Source: Actinomycetes bacterium (lineage in GTDB: Bacteria > Actinomycetota > Acidimicrobiia > Acidimicrobiales > RAAP-2). From it: 35,694 nucleotides of DNA. Shown in pieces: positions 1-7,353 of the stretch. Each line of letters opens with the position of its first letter. Positions within the stretch are counted from its first letter, which is position 1. The translations under genes and the position numbers were made by a program. Under the pieces are notes generated by a model that was not told where the DNA came from, ran no database searches, and worked only from the letters and a program-made list of their open reading frames with translations. The DNA is taken from contig JAJXUK010000023.1 of assembly GCA_021782915.1 (NCBI GenBank), positions 1-35,694 on the forward strand, read 5' to 3'.

Positions 1-35
1 CGAGAGCCGCTCGGGTGGTAGGGTAGAACCTTCGA

Positions 36-112
36 GGGCCGTTGGCGCAGTCTGGTAGCGCACTTGCATGACACGCAAGGGGTCACAGGTTCAAGTCCTG
101 TACGGCCCACCA
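36..112 (+). tRNA. tRNA-Val (anticodon GAC), with encoded CCA
   Basis: The sequence folds as a complete cloverleaf. The acceptor strand GGGCCGT (36-42) pairs with ACGGCCC (102-108). The anticodon stem CTTGC/GCAAG encloses the loop ATGACAC, giving anticodon GAC (valine, GUC codons). The T arm is ACAGG-TTCAAGT-CCTGT. Discriminator A and CCA follow at 109-112. The 3' half of this gene, from position 68, belongs to the attL site of the integrated element, so the tRNA stays intact after integration. Confidence 0.95.
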
Positions 113-120
113 CGAAAGAC
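68..120 (+). other. attL core (tRNA side)
   Basis: This is the left copy of a 53-bp exact repeat whose right copy is at 7480-7532. It runs from the anticodon loop of tRNA-Val past the CCA end. Similarity continues to about 149 with mismatches only at 121 and 129 (right-hand counterparts 7533 and 7541). The crossover therefore lay within 68-120. Confidence 0.9.
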
Positions 121-178
121 CAGTAGTACCAAGGGTTTTCGAATCCTGAGCGCGTTTCATTTCCGCCCGCGACCGTTG

Positions 179-201
179 TGTCAGCAATTCCGTCAGCAAT
201 T
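179..201 (+). repeat. candidate integrase arm site, left end
   Basis: Two copies of GTCAGCAATT separated by CC, preceded by T, are repeated exactly in the same orientation at 7354-7376. The site lies 58 bp inside the attL core. A tandem motif at both ends of a tyrosine-integrase element is what arm-type binding sites look like. It also explains the odd N-terminal residues of the upstream GTG reading of the integrase. Confidence 0.65.
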
Positions 202-213
202 GATCGGAGACGC

Positions 214-1353
214 ATGACCAGGCGAGGCAACAACGAGGGATCCATCTACCAACGCTCCTCCGACGGGCGCTGGATGGGCGCGGCGACGGTCGGTCTTGAC
301 CCCTCCGGCCGGCCAATTCGAAAGTCCGTGAGCGCCAAGACGCGACCCGACGTCGTGCGCAAGCTCAAGGCCCTCTCGCGCCAGATCGACGACGGACTCG
401 TCACCGCGCAGAAGGCACCGACTCTGGAGTTCCTCTTCGAGCGCTGGTTCGTCGATGTCATGGCGCGAGAGGTGGTGCGCTCAACGATCGACAACTACCG
501 CTCGATCGTGAAGTTCCACATCCTGCCCACCCTCGGGCGCAAGAGGGTCGACGAGCTCACGGTCGCCGAAGTGGATCGGCTGCTGGCCGCGAAAATGGCC
601 TCCGGCCTCTCACCCTCGACGGTGCACCGGATCCGGGCAGTGCTGTCGCAGTGCCTCGACCAAGGAATCCGCTGGGGTGTCACGCCGAGAAACGTGGCGC
701 GGCTGTCGAGATCGCCCAAGCTGATACGACCAGAGGGGCGCACGCTCTCGCCGGAGCAGGCTCGGGGGCTCCTCACGTCTCTCCACGGGCATCGAAACGA
801 GGCGCTCTACACCCTGATGCTTTCGACCGGCATGCGCCGCGGCGAGGCGCTCGGGCTCAAGTGGGAGGACGTGGACCTCGAGAGGGGAGTGGTTCGCATC
901 CGGAGGTCTCTCAAGCGCGAAGGCGGGCATATCGTGACGGCCGACACGAAGACCTTGAAGAGCCGGCGCGCGGTCAACCTGCCCAAGCCGGTGGTGGAGC
1001 TTCTCGTGCGCCATCACGACGAGCAGGAGAATGAACGAGCGGATCTGGGGGCGGCGTGGGTGGAGACGGGATTCGTCTTCACGTCCTCGATCGGCACGCC
1101 GATCGATCCTCGCAACCTCTACCGTGACTTTCAGAAGGTGTGCGAGAACGCGGGGCTGTCGCACTGGCATCCACACGAGTTGCGGCACTCGGCGGCGTCG
1201 CTGATGCTGGCGAACGGCGTCAAGCTCCAGGTGGTCAGTCAGGTCCTCGGACACTCCTCGATCCGCATGACGGCCGACGTCTACGGGCACATCCTCGATC
1301 CCGACCGCGAGCAGGCGGCGAGGGCGATGACGGCGGTCCTCTGGGATCACTAG
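214..1353 (+). CDS. tyrosine site-specific integrase
   Basis: Predicted to catalyse integration of the element at tRNA-Val and, with a partner, excision. The 379-residue protein has an N-terminal arm-binding region (start GNNEGSIYQ), a SAM-like core-binding domain (about 70-165) and a catalytic domain (about 175-375). The active-site set is complete: R208 (TGMRRGE), K246, H321-x-x-R324 (HELRH), H347 (LGHSS) and the nucleophile Y357 (DVYGHI). I chose ATG 214 because GGAG at 206-209 precedes it. The in-frame GTG at 178 would only add residues encoded by the arm-site repeat. The gene sits next to its attachment site and ends tail to tail with the excisionase-like gene, with overlapping stop codons. 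It appears intact. Confidence 0.95.
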   Translation: MTRRGNNEGSIYQRSSDGRWMGAATVGLDPSGRPIRKSVSAKTRPDVVRKLKALSRQIDDGLVTAQKAPTLEFLFERWFVDVMAREVVRSTIDNYRSIVKFHILPTLGRKRVDELTVAEVDRLLAAKMASGLSPSTVHRIRAVLSQCLDQGIRWGVTPRNVARLSRSPKLIRPEGRTLSPEQARGLLTSLHGHRNEALYTLMLSTGMRRGEALGLKWEDVDLERGVVRIRRSLKREGGHIVTADTKTLKSRRAVNLPKPVVELLVRHHDEQENERADLGAAWVETGFVFTSSIGTPIDPRNLYRDFQKVCENAGLSHWHPHELRHSAASLMLANGVKLQVVSQVLGHSSIRMTADVYGHILDPDREQAARAMTAVLWDH

Positions 1354-1679
1354 GAGCTGATCTCCTCGACAAAGCGCTCGAGGCCAGCTCGCACCACGAG
1401 GCGTCGGCGTCCCACGCGGACGGTCTGAATGCGCCCCTGGCTGATGAGTTCGAACAGTGTGGTCCGACCCACGCCGAGGAGCCGTGCGGCGTCTTCGACC
1501 TTGAGAAGCAACGCCGGCTCCCTCTCGGGTGGCTGCACGCTCAGCACCGGAGTCATCACGATCCCCGGTGATCTCTCTTCGTCGTCACTCCAGTCCGGTT
1601 CACCGTCGGTCCAGAAGTCATCGTCTTGATGATCTCGTCGCTCGTATCGCCAGTTGTCACGGTCGGTCACTGCTCTCAT
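1350..1679 (-). CDS. excisionase-like HTH (MerR/AlpA-fold) DNA-binding protein
   Basis: A 109-residue protein. Residues 58-107 form the excisionase-type winged HTH (LKVEDAARLLGVGRTTLFEL, followed by a basic wing around VGRRRLVV). Residues 1-55 are acidic and probably disordered. Proteins of this family bind DNA next to attachment sites and steer integrases towards excision, or act as small transcription regulators. Its position beside the integrase supports a recombination-directionality role, but this is inference. A strong Shine-Dalgarno (GAGGAGG) precedes ATG 1679. The TAG stop shares the palindrome CTAG (1350-1353) with the integrase stop, so any read-through of one gene makes antisense RNA of the other. 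Confidence 0.85.
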   Translation of the reverse strand: MRAVTDRDNWRYERRDHQDDDFWTDGEPDWSDDEERSPGIVMTPVLSVQPPEREPALLLKVEDAARLLGVGRTTLFELISQGRIQTVRVGRRRLVVRAGLERFVEEISS

Positions 1680-1773
1680 GGATCCTCCTCAAATCGCTGT
1701 CAGTCACCATCGGTTGGACCGCGATGGGCAGTGAAACGAAGAATGAGCACAGCGGACACTGGCGGTCACTGCT
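1664..1773. promoter_or_regulatory. GTCAC-rich repeats around the xis start
   Basis: An 11-bp motif, CGGTCACTGCT, occurs exactly at 1664-1674 (inside the first xis codons) and at 1763-1773. Extra GTCAC copies lie nearby (1656-1660, about 1704, about 1774). This clustering over the xis start and its upstream region suggests binding sites for the HTH protein or another regulator. No promoter boxes are clear enough to name. Confidence 0.35.
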
Positions 1774-1811
1774 GGTCACGACTTGAGAAATATTTGATTC
1801 TTCACCTGACC

Positions 1812-1839
1812 CGCCGGCCGCGCATCACCGCGGCCGGCG
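1812..1839. other. perfect GC-rich hairpin
   Basis: An 11-bp perfect inverted repeat (CGCCGGCCGCG, loop CATCAC, then its complement) lies between the xis promoter region and the ISL3 remnant. No run of T follows on either strand, so it is a weak terminator candidate. It could equally be an operator or a leftover transposon end structure. Confidence 0.5.
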
Positions 1840-1862
1840 TTCGTTGCTGTACGTGATGGTCC

Positions 1863-2063
1863 AGGAGATGGTTGGTTGAAACCTTCTATACAGGGATCAA
1901 GATGCAAATCACGAACGGGCCCACCGAGGCGATGAACAGTTGAGCCAAGCGAATGAAGCGCGTGGCGTTCGGCTTCCAGTCATTTCGCAACTACCGGATC
2001 CGCGCTCAGCTTTACGCCGGCAAGTTCAACTGGGATCTACTCGCGACGATCACACCCCGCTAG
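1863..2063 (+). pseudogene. C-terminal remnant of an ISL3-family transposase
   Basis: One frame from 1863 to the TAG at 2061-2063 reads as the conserved end of actinobacterial ISL3 transposases: NGPTEAMNS, then AKRMKRVAFGFQSFRNYRIR, then a tail ending NWDLLATITPR. A TGA at 1941-1943 interrupts it where a leucine codon is expected (one base change from TTA). There is no ATG-led upstream catalytic domain, so only about the last 65 codons remain. No terminal repeats were recognised. It marks an old IS insertion followed by decay inside the element. Confidence 0.75.
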
Positions 2064-2117
2064 ATTTCGATGCTCGAGTTAAGGCGCCTTTGAGACTTTC
2101 GCGACGCGATTTCGCCG

Positions 2118-2303
2118 CTAATTGAAGTCGATCCTCTTCACTTCGTTTTCACGGAGAGATGCCACTTGCCTCGATACGTCACCGTCTTCCACAAAGAAGT
2201 GGAACCAGCCATCTTCGTGCGTGTACCTGTCTGCTGCTATGTCCTCCAACTCACCTTCCTTACTCGGAAAATTCATGTTCGTGTGAGTCACTCTGAATGG
2301 CAT
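2118..2303 (-). CDS. small protein of unknown function (61 aa)
   Basis: I do not recognise a named family. The protein has alternating aromatic and charged residues (ADRYTHEDGWFHFFVEDGD, later VASLRENEVKRID) that look like a small all-beta fold, a type seen in many short actinobacterial and phage hypotheticals. It is probably real: GAGAGGAG lies 5 bases ahead of ATG 2303. It reads leftward downstream of the SIR2-like gene with a 128-bp gap, so it could be cotranscribed with it or have its own promoter. A partner or inhibitor role for the SIR2-like gene is conceivable but unsupported. Confidence 0.6.
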   Translation of the reverse strand: MPFRVTHTNMNFPSKEGELEDIAADRYTHEDGWFHFFVEDGDVSRQVASLRENEVKRIDFN

Positions 2304-2381
2304 ATAAACTCCTCTCTCCGCAAATCCTACATTTCGACCCTCAAGAAACAGATGCAGCGCGACGTCATAACTAACGCGCTG

Positions 2382-2421
2382 GAATTCTGGTCACTACCTT
2401 AGTATCGCAGCATCAGAATTC
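2382..2421. repeat. short inverted repeat downstream of the SIR2-like gene
   Basis: GAATTCTG (2382-2389) and CAGAATTC (2414-2421) are perfect complements separated by 24 bases, just after the SIR2-like stop codon. It could be a weak terminator or an operator for the 61-aa gene. The long loop makes either uncertain. Confidence 0.3.
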
Positions 2422-2431
2422 TTGGCGCACT

Positions 2432-3561
2432 CTAAGCCCCAAGTCTTTGGATGTTGTCAATCCACTCAGTTAGGCGCTGAAGGGATCTGACACGCATGTC
2501 TGCACCGAAAAGAAGAGGAAACGTTGCCAACGAAGTTCCAAATAGCTGAGTGATACGCTGAGCAAGAATCTCACCGTCCCGAGATGGGTCATCGTTCTCT
2601 TCTCTTCCCTGCACAATCACCGCAATTCGTGATAACGGTTCAACCTCGTCTAACATCGCCTTCACAAGTTGTCGGTCATTTAATGAATGACCAAGAATCA
2701 AAATTGCGCGAGCACGTCTGAGGGCAATCCGGAACTGGGACCAAGTCTCCTGGATCAACTCGTCACTCTCATAGTCCTTCTCAGGGTCGGGAAGCATCAC
2801 TACCGGAGTGTCATCCGATGTCGTGCCCGTTGATGAAGGATCTGCGAAGTACGCGGTTCCGTCCGATCTCCGGAACCAGCCGACTTTCCCATGGAGATGT
2901 AACACACTTACTCTCGAGGTCCCCATTGTTTCGACTATCCCAGTAACGCTCAACCGGCCCGTCGTCGGAGCACGTGGATGCCTCTGTTCGGCCGAGTTAA
3001 CCGCAAAGCCAAGGTCGTCAAGAATCCCTTCACCATTGATGTCGTATTTTTCGTTGCATAGACCCAAGTCGATGTTTGCTGATTAATACGCAATGCTCCG
3101 AGAAGACGTCTATATACATCGGGTCCTGTTATACTGTTGTAATATTTGGAGCCAAACTCGGCGACGAGAGACTCATGAATTGCCCTCACGGAAGAGCTAA
3201 GTACAGCTTCGACGTGATCGCACCAATCAGATAGCCCTTGCGGGTCCGCAAAAGCAGGTGCCACGAAGGGGAAGTGAGCGGATCGAATTATTAAGTCTCT
3301 ACTGGATCGAAACGCTGCTGTCTCGGCAAGGAACTTACCCAATCGTTCTTCGAACTTCTGCCCGTCTGTGACTCCTTGGATGCCTACCGCTTCATTAAGG
3401 TATGGGGTATTGCCCAAGTGTTGCGTTAATGCTTTAGCCCAGTCGCCCATTAACGGAAAAGGTGGATTCGCGAGATTTCGACTCGCTCCCGCTCCTGTGA
3501 GCAATACCAAGTCTAGATCTCGCGACACTTCGGGAACCTCCTGGCGAATGTAGTGAATCAT
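2432..3561 (-). pseudogene. SIR2-like NAD-binding protein, interrupted by one frameshift
   Basis: Two overlapping leftward frames make one SIR2-like protein of about 375 residues. The first (from ATG 3561) carries the NAD-binding motif LLTGAGASRNL (residues 20-30). The second (ending 2432) carries LHLHGKVGWF and the family's late motif ILILGHSLNDRQLVKAML. The frames join at five A residues on the coding strand (complement of 3047-3051). A sixth A, or a -1 ribosomal slip, would give WVYATKKYDINGEGILDD, matching the NYD-type segment of the family. SIR2-like NADases are known antiphage effectors (for example ThsA and DSR proteins), so a defence role is plausible. Whether this is decay, sequencing error or programmed shifting cannot be told here. 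The start is uncertain because ATG 3561 has only a distant GGAG. Confidence 0.72.
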
Positions 3562-3705
3562 AACTGATGGGTTGCTCCGTGTGCGGCGTGCTAAGTGCCA
3601 CAGGGCCGCATCATCCCGGAATCGTCGAAGGGTTTGGCACCATTTCAGTTATCTCCCGTTGTGACCACTGTGCCACATTCTTCGTGAGGACTTTGGAAAC
3701 GCGTA

Positions 3706-4425
3706 ATGTGGATGTCATTCGCGAATCCGTATGACTGGCGGCGTATATGGTCATATATTGGCGTCCGATCGACAGGCCGCTGCCAATTAGATGGGTCAGG
3801 TGTTGTGGAACTAGTGGACGCTCCAATTGACGGTTCAAAATACATGGTCCGAAGAGAGCAGGAGCTGGCTCGAGACGTGTCAGCGTTTCTCGCGGTCATC
3901 CTGAAGCTCCTGTCTCTTGTCGCCGGCGGAATCACGGTCTACGGCGTGTACAGATTTCGGTCTGGTTCCGTATCCTCTCTGGCTTCAGGTTTCAGTAACT
4001 TCTTTACTTGGGTCTATCTAGTCGGCGGACTGCTATTCGCGCTCGTGCTCTTCGCGCTGGGTCACATCTTCACCATGTTGATCTCAGTGTTTGATCGGCA
4101 GGAACTAGCTGCGTTGGGGATACTGGCGGACGTTGCTTCCGCTCAGTCGGCCGACACCCGGGAACCCCTCGCAAGACCTGGATGGCAACGGAGCCAGTGG
4201 CCTAGCGACATGCCGACGGTAGGCAATTCAAGTGCCGCGCCTTCACAGTCCCATGTCGTGCAGAATTCGGAGACAGGCATCCCCCAGGTGCCGATCACCG
4301 AAGCAGCCGATCCTTCATCCGAAGGCGCAGCACAAAGGACTGGGAGAACTTCGCCAGGGAGCAAGAGAAGTTTCTGGGAAGCAATGACCAAAGAGCGACA
4401 TCTGTTCGCGAAGGACGAAGATTGA
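3706..4425 (+). CDS. two-helix membrane protein of unknown function (239 aa)
   Basis: Not a family I recognise. Hydrophobic stretches at about 60-81 and 100-127 predict two transmembrane helices. The tail (130-239) is polar, low in hydrophobics, and rich in Ser, Pro and Gln, so probably flexible. ATG 3706 and ATG 3712 are alternatives with a weak GGA upstream; a start at ATG 3844 (MVRREQEL) would keep both helices. The gene is divergent from the SIR2-like gene, with about 145 bp between them that must hold both promoters. It is followed about 100 bp later by the signal peptidase. A membrane partner for the SIR2-like protein is possible but not shown. Confidence 0.6.
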   Translation: MWMSFANPYDWRRIWSYIGVRSTGRCQLDGSGVVELVDAPIDGSKYMVRREQELARDVSAFLAVILKLLSLVAGGITVYGVYRFRSGSVSSLASGFSNFFTWVYLVGGLLFALVLFALGHIFTMLISVFDRQELAALGILADVASAQSADTREPLARPGWQRSQWPSDMPTVGNSSAAPSQSHVVQNSETGIPQVPITEAADPSSEGAAQRTGRTSPGSKRSFWEAMTKERHLFAKDED

Positions 4426-4521
4426 ATCTCAGGAACTCTGACTCCAAGGACTACCTACCGTTGATGTCCTTTCTTCAATCGAGTCCATTGATTCGGGTCT
4501 AGGGGAAGAGAGATTCCGTTC

Positions 4522-5121
4522 ATGACACGCCTCGATAAGTCTGTGGCTGACAATGGGGATCCAAAAAGGGATTCTATGAAGGCTCGCCGCCGTAAACGAC
4601 TTGCGGTCGAATGGGCGATGATCGTTGTTATTGCGTTCGGTGCATCTATGTTCTTTCGTACTTTCGTTGTTCAAACATTCTTCATCCCGTCGGGATCTAT
4701 GGAACCCACGCTTTGGAAGGGAGATCGCATCATCGTCGACAAGATGAGTGTACGGTTTGGGACCATCAACATTGGCGACATCATTGTGTTTCGTGCGCCG
4801 GTCAATGTGAAGGTCGACTGCGGAGATTCTGTTACCGATTTGGTCAAGCGTGTCGTGGGCCTGCCCGGAGATCATCTCGTGTCCAAGGGAAATACGATCT
4901 TCGTGAACGGCGTGCCGCTCGACCAGAAGTGGTCAGTGTGGCCAACGATTGGAGCCACACCGATTCGTAACGTCACGGTTCCGCGCGGTCACTACTTCGT
5001 CATGGGCGACAATCACGCAAACTCCTGCGATAGTCGAACGTGGGGTACGGTGCCCAGATCAAGCATTGTCGGGAAGGTCTTCCTAAAAATCTGGCCGTTG
5101 GGGAGTATCCACTGGTATTGA
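4522..5121 (+). CDS. lepB: type I signal peptidase (LepB/SipS family)
   Basis: Cleaves signal peptides from exported proteins at the outer face of the membrane. The 199-residue protein has one N-terminal transmembrane helix (about 30-48). The Ser-Lys dyad is complete: S59 in FIPSGSMEPTL and K109 in DLVKRVVGLPGD. The box GHYFVMGDNHANSCDSR (157-172) is also present. The length suits single-helix Gram-positive enzymes. ATG 4522 is preceded by GAAGAGAG. ATG 4576 (MKARRRKR), with AAAGGGA just upstream, is an equally good start and would drop 18 residues. A signal peptidase on a small integrated element is unusual. The following genes encode membrane and exported proteins, so it may process element-encoded substrates. 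It looks intact. Confidence 0.93.
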   Translation: MTRLDKSVADNGDPKRDSMKARRRKRLAVEWAMIVVIAFGASMFFRTFVVQTFFIPSGSMEPTLWKGDRIIVDKMSVRFGTINIGDIIVFRAPVNVKVDCGDSVTDLVKRVVGLPGDHLVSKGNTIFVNGVPLDQKWSVWPTIGATPIRNVTVPRGHYFVMGDNHANSCDSRTWGTVPRSSIVGKVFLKIWPLGSIHWY

Positions 5122-5193
5122 CCATGCTGGGAGTCCTGTGAGTTGGTGACATTCGAGTTCTGGCAGTGAGAGGTATGTCGGTATGGTGAGCCA

Positions 5194-5583
5194 ATGAGTG
5201 TCAGTTGGACGCGCTTGGACAAGTGGACCCGTTGGTGGCTGCTGGCGTCGGTCATCTTCGGTGCGGGACTACTGGTGGCGGCATTTACGGTCTCGGCTTA
5301 CAACGGCACCATTTCTCAGACCTTGGTACAAGCCAACGGCGGGAAGGTGATCGTCATCGTCTCGATTCCTCTACTCGGCGCACTTCTCGTCATCGGGACC
5401 ATCTTGGTCCGCCTGAGGCGTGCTCGAGTGGGTGTCGGCACCTTCACGTGGCTTGTCATCGGGGTTCTCGGTGCCTTCACTTTCTTGGGGATGCTGACAA
5501 TCGGCCCGTTTGTCGCCCCCGTTCCGATCTGCTTGATGATGGCAGCGCTACGGATAAAAGAGTCGGGAAGGGTGAAGTCGTAG
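5194..5583 (+). CDS. polytopic membrane protein of unknown function (129 aa)
   Basis: Hydrophobic segments at about 15-34, 52-72, 84-102 and 106-119 predict four helices, with basic loops (VRLRRAR at 71-77) expected on the cytoplasmic side. No family motif is visible. It lies 72 bp after the signal peptidase gene on the same strand and may be cotranscribed with it. GGTGAG precedes the ATG by 3 bases, which is close. The gene is probably real because hydrophobic periodicity holds over its full length and no better frame competes. Confidence 0.6.
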   Translation: MSVSWTRLDKWTRWWLLASVIFGAGLLVAAFTVSAYNGTISQTLVQANGGKVIVIVSIPLLGALLVIGTILVRLRRARVGVGTFTWLVIGVLGAFTFLGMLTIGPFVAPVPICLMMAALRIKESGRVKS

Positions 5584-5701
5584 TGGACGGCGCCTTCTCT
5601 TCTCGACCACTTCAAAGTGTCAACGATCAGGTGATCAGTGGGCGAGACGCCACTAGTTTTCCGCGAGACGTCACCACCCAAACCGAACGTCGCATTGATA
5701 T

Positions 5702-6253
5702 ATGAGCCGAGTTGGTCGCCGATGTGGTGTCTGGATGACCGCTGTGGTCGTGCTGATCGCCGCCATTGTCGCCGCGAACATCATCTTTCGAAGTTCCACC
5801 CCCACCGGAGACCCAGGACGCAAGGTGATGGACCAACTGGTGCCGACGGTCAGTGCGCTTCCCGGGTACGGGACGAGTGCGCTGCCCTGGGTCAGCCAGA
5901 TACCTCAATCAATGGTGGCTCCCTACGCCATCAAGTTGGAGCCGCACCAGGACAGTTGCGACGGACGGCCCGGCACCCAAGGCTGGTCCCAAGTTGTCGT
6001 CCAGTCTGGGTTCAGGTGGAAGGGAAGTTTTCACGCTCTCATCTCGTTCATGCACGCCCGCCTCTCGGATCTCGGTTGGACCGCAGTCCACGAGTCTCGG
6101 CCCCAGGATCCACCGGGTCAGAGTTGGACGAAAACGTTGACCAACGGTTCTCGGGCGAATCTCAATGTCACGCAGGAGGGCGGTCCGACGTCCTCGACGT
6201 GGCAGCTCGACGCCATCGCTAATCCGATCGGCAAAGCAGCCAGCGGGTGCTGA
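5702..6253 (+). CDS. membrane-anchored or secreted protein of unknown function (183 aa)
   Basis: An N-terminal hydrophobic segment (about 12-29, after RRCG) anchors the protein or acts as a signal peptide. The rest (30-183) is a soluble extracytoplasmic domain ending NPIGKAASGC. The pattern WTKTLTNG...ANLNV...STWQLDAIANP resembles a recurrent actinobacterial hypothetical domain, but I cannot name it. C86 and C183 are the extracytoplasmic cysteines and could pair. Third in a rightward group behind the signal peptidase, so a candidate substrate for it. The Shine-Dalgarno is poor. Confidence 0.6.
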   Translation: MSRVGRRCGVWMTAVVVLIAAIVAANIIFRSSTPTGDPGRKVMDQLVPTVSALPGYGTSALPWVSQIPQSMVAPYAIKLEPHQDSCDGRPGTQGWSQVVVQSGFRWKGSFHALISFMHARLSDLGWTAVHESRPQDPPGQSWTKTLTNGSRANLNVTQEGGPTSSTWQLDAIANPIGKAASGC

Positions 6254-6349
6254 GGTAGTTCTTCCGTAGAGAGCGGGGTCGTCGGCGAGTCGCACATGTG
6301 GGCGACCTCGATCTAAATGTCAGATGAGTATCTCATTGGCCTCTCATGA

Positions 6350-7318
6350 TCAGGTCTTCGTGACTTCGATGACCTCGGTTCCGACTCTGAGAATTGAAAC
6401 GCTGGGTACGCCGTTCTCATCCGGCTCGCCGTAGACGGGAACGTCAACCTCAACGAGATACCGGCCGGGTGGCACGGAGTAGCCCTCTACGTCGGCTGGC
6501 GAGGTGGTTCCGAAGATGACGGGCATCGTCTCGACATCTCCGGGCCGAAGGTGCAGAGTGATGCCGACTCCACCAATCGCCCCGTCGAAGTAGCCAACGG
6601 TGTCGTTGGAGGCTGGATCGATGAGACGTGCGGTGAGCGGTGAGCCTGTGCTGATCGTTATGAGTTGGTCGCCACCATTTTCGAAACTGACTTGAGCGCC
6701 CCCGTCGCTGCCACTGGCGATCGCTGGCTGGTCGAGGAGCAACGTGACGTTGAGTCCTGGAATCGTGATGTCCGGCCGCGTCTGTTCAGTTCGATGAGGT
6801 CGCTCAGCTCGAGTAAATCCTGGATCAGGTGGATAAGGTTTTCGCCCAACTTCGAGTCGCACCAGGTTGCCGAAGCGCAGCAACAACTCCTCTGCAAATT
6901 GGAGTTGGTCTGATCTCAAGCTGATGTGCACCTGGCCCCACTGCACTCCATATTCACGAAAGGACTGTGCTCCTTGCTCGCGGATCAAATCGTCGATCTC
7001 ACTTCTCACCATCTCCAGCTGTCCGGACGTGACAGAAGCGAACTCCACTTCGAGGTGATCTCCATGTGCAAGACGGTGTTTCAGCGCCGCAATGGAATCA
7101 CTCGTTGTCCCGGCCTTGAGAAGCACCACGAGATGCGTCGTCGGATCGTGAGACAACTTAAGGTCGACGAGAACGTCAGGATGTTTACTCCCAAAGTCGC
7201 GAATCGAGCCTATGTCTCGATGGATCTGGTCGGCGAAGGGTGTGCCCTCGCCGTAGACGTCGTCGCTCATCGACACATTTCTAGCGTCGCGGAAGTCAAT
7301 TCGTGACCGAGGAGTCAC
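6350..7318 (-). CDS. protein of unknown function with a C-terminal beta-sandwich-like region (322 aa)
   Basis: No family recognised. No signal peptide or transmembrane segment is visible, so probably cytoplasmic. Residues about 40-160 look alpha/beta (repeated LKLSHDPTTHLVVLLKAG and VHISLRSDQLQFAEELLLRFG patterns). Residues about 190-320 are beta-rich with Gly/Pro turns (DVEGYSVPPGRYLVEVDVP), like an immunoglobulin-type or CARDB-type sandwich. The listed start is GTG 7318, but ATG 7270 (MSDDVYGEG) is a reasonable alternative; neither has a strong ribosome site. It reads leftward at the right end of the element, opposite to the signal peptidase group, and is intact. Confidence 0.65.
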   Translation of the reverse strand: MTPRSRIDFRDARNVSMSDDVYGEGTPFADQIHRDIGSIRDFGSKHPDVLVDLKLSHDPTTHLVVLLKAGTTSDSIAALKHRLAHGDHLEVEFASVTSGQLEMVRSEIDDLIREQGAQSFREYGVQWGQVHISLRSDQLQFAEELLLRFGNLVRLEVGRKPYPPDPGFTRAERPHRTEQTRPDITIPGLNVTLLLDQPAIASGSDGGAQVSFENGGDQLITISTGSPLTARLIDPASNDTVGYFDGAIGGVGITLHLRPGDVETMPVIFGTTSPADVEGYSVPPGRYLVEVDVPVYGEPDENGVPSVSILRVGTEVIEVTKT

Positions 7319-7353
7319 ATCCAGGCGAAGTCAGTGAAGGAACCTGCCAGCCA

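Noticed and set aside
178-213. Longer integrase reading from GTG 178 (MSAIPSAIDRRR...)
   Set aside because: The added codons are made of the arm-site repeat, which also occurs at the other end outside any gene. ATG 214 has the ribosome site and gives the usual N-terminus.
1940-2125. 61-aa plus-strand frame
   Set aside because: It is out of frame with the ISL3 transposase remnant that explains this DNA.
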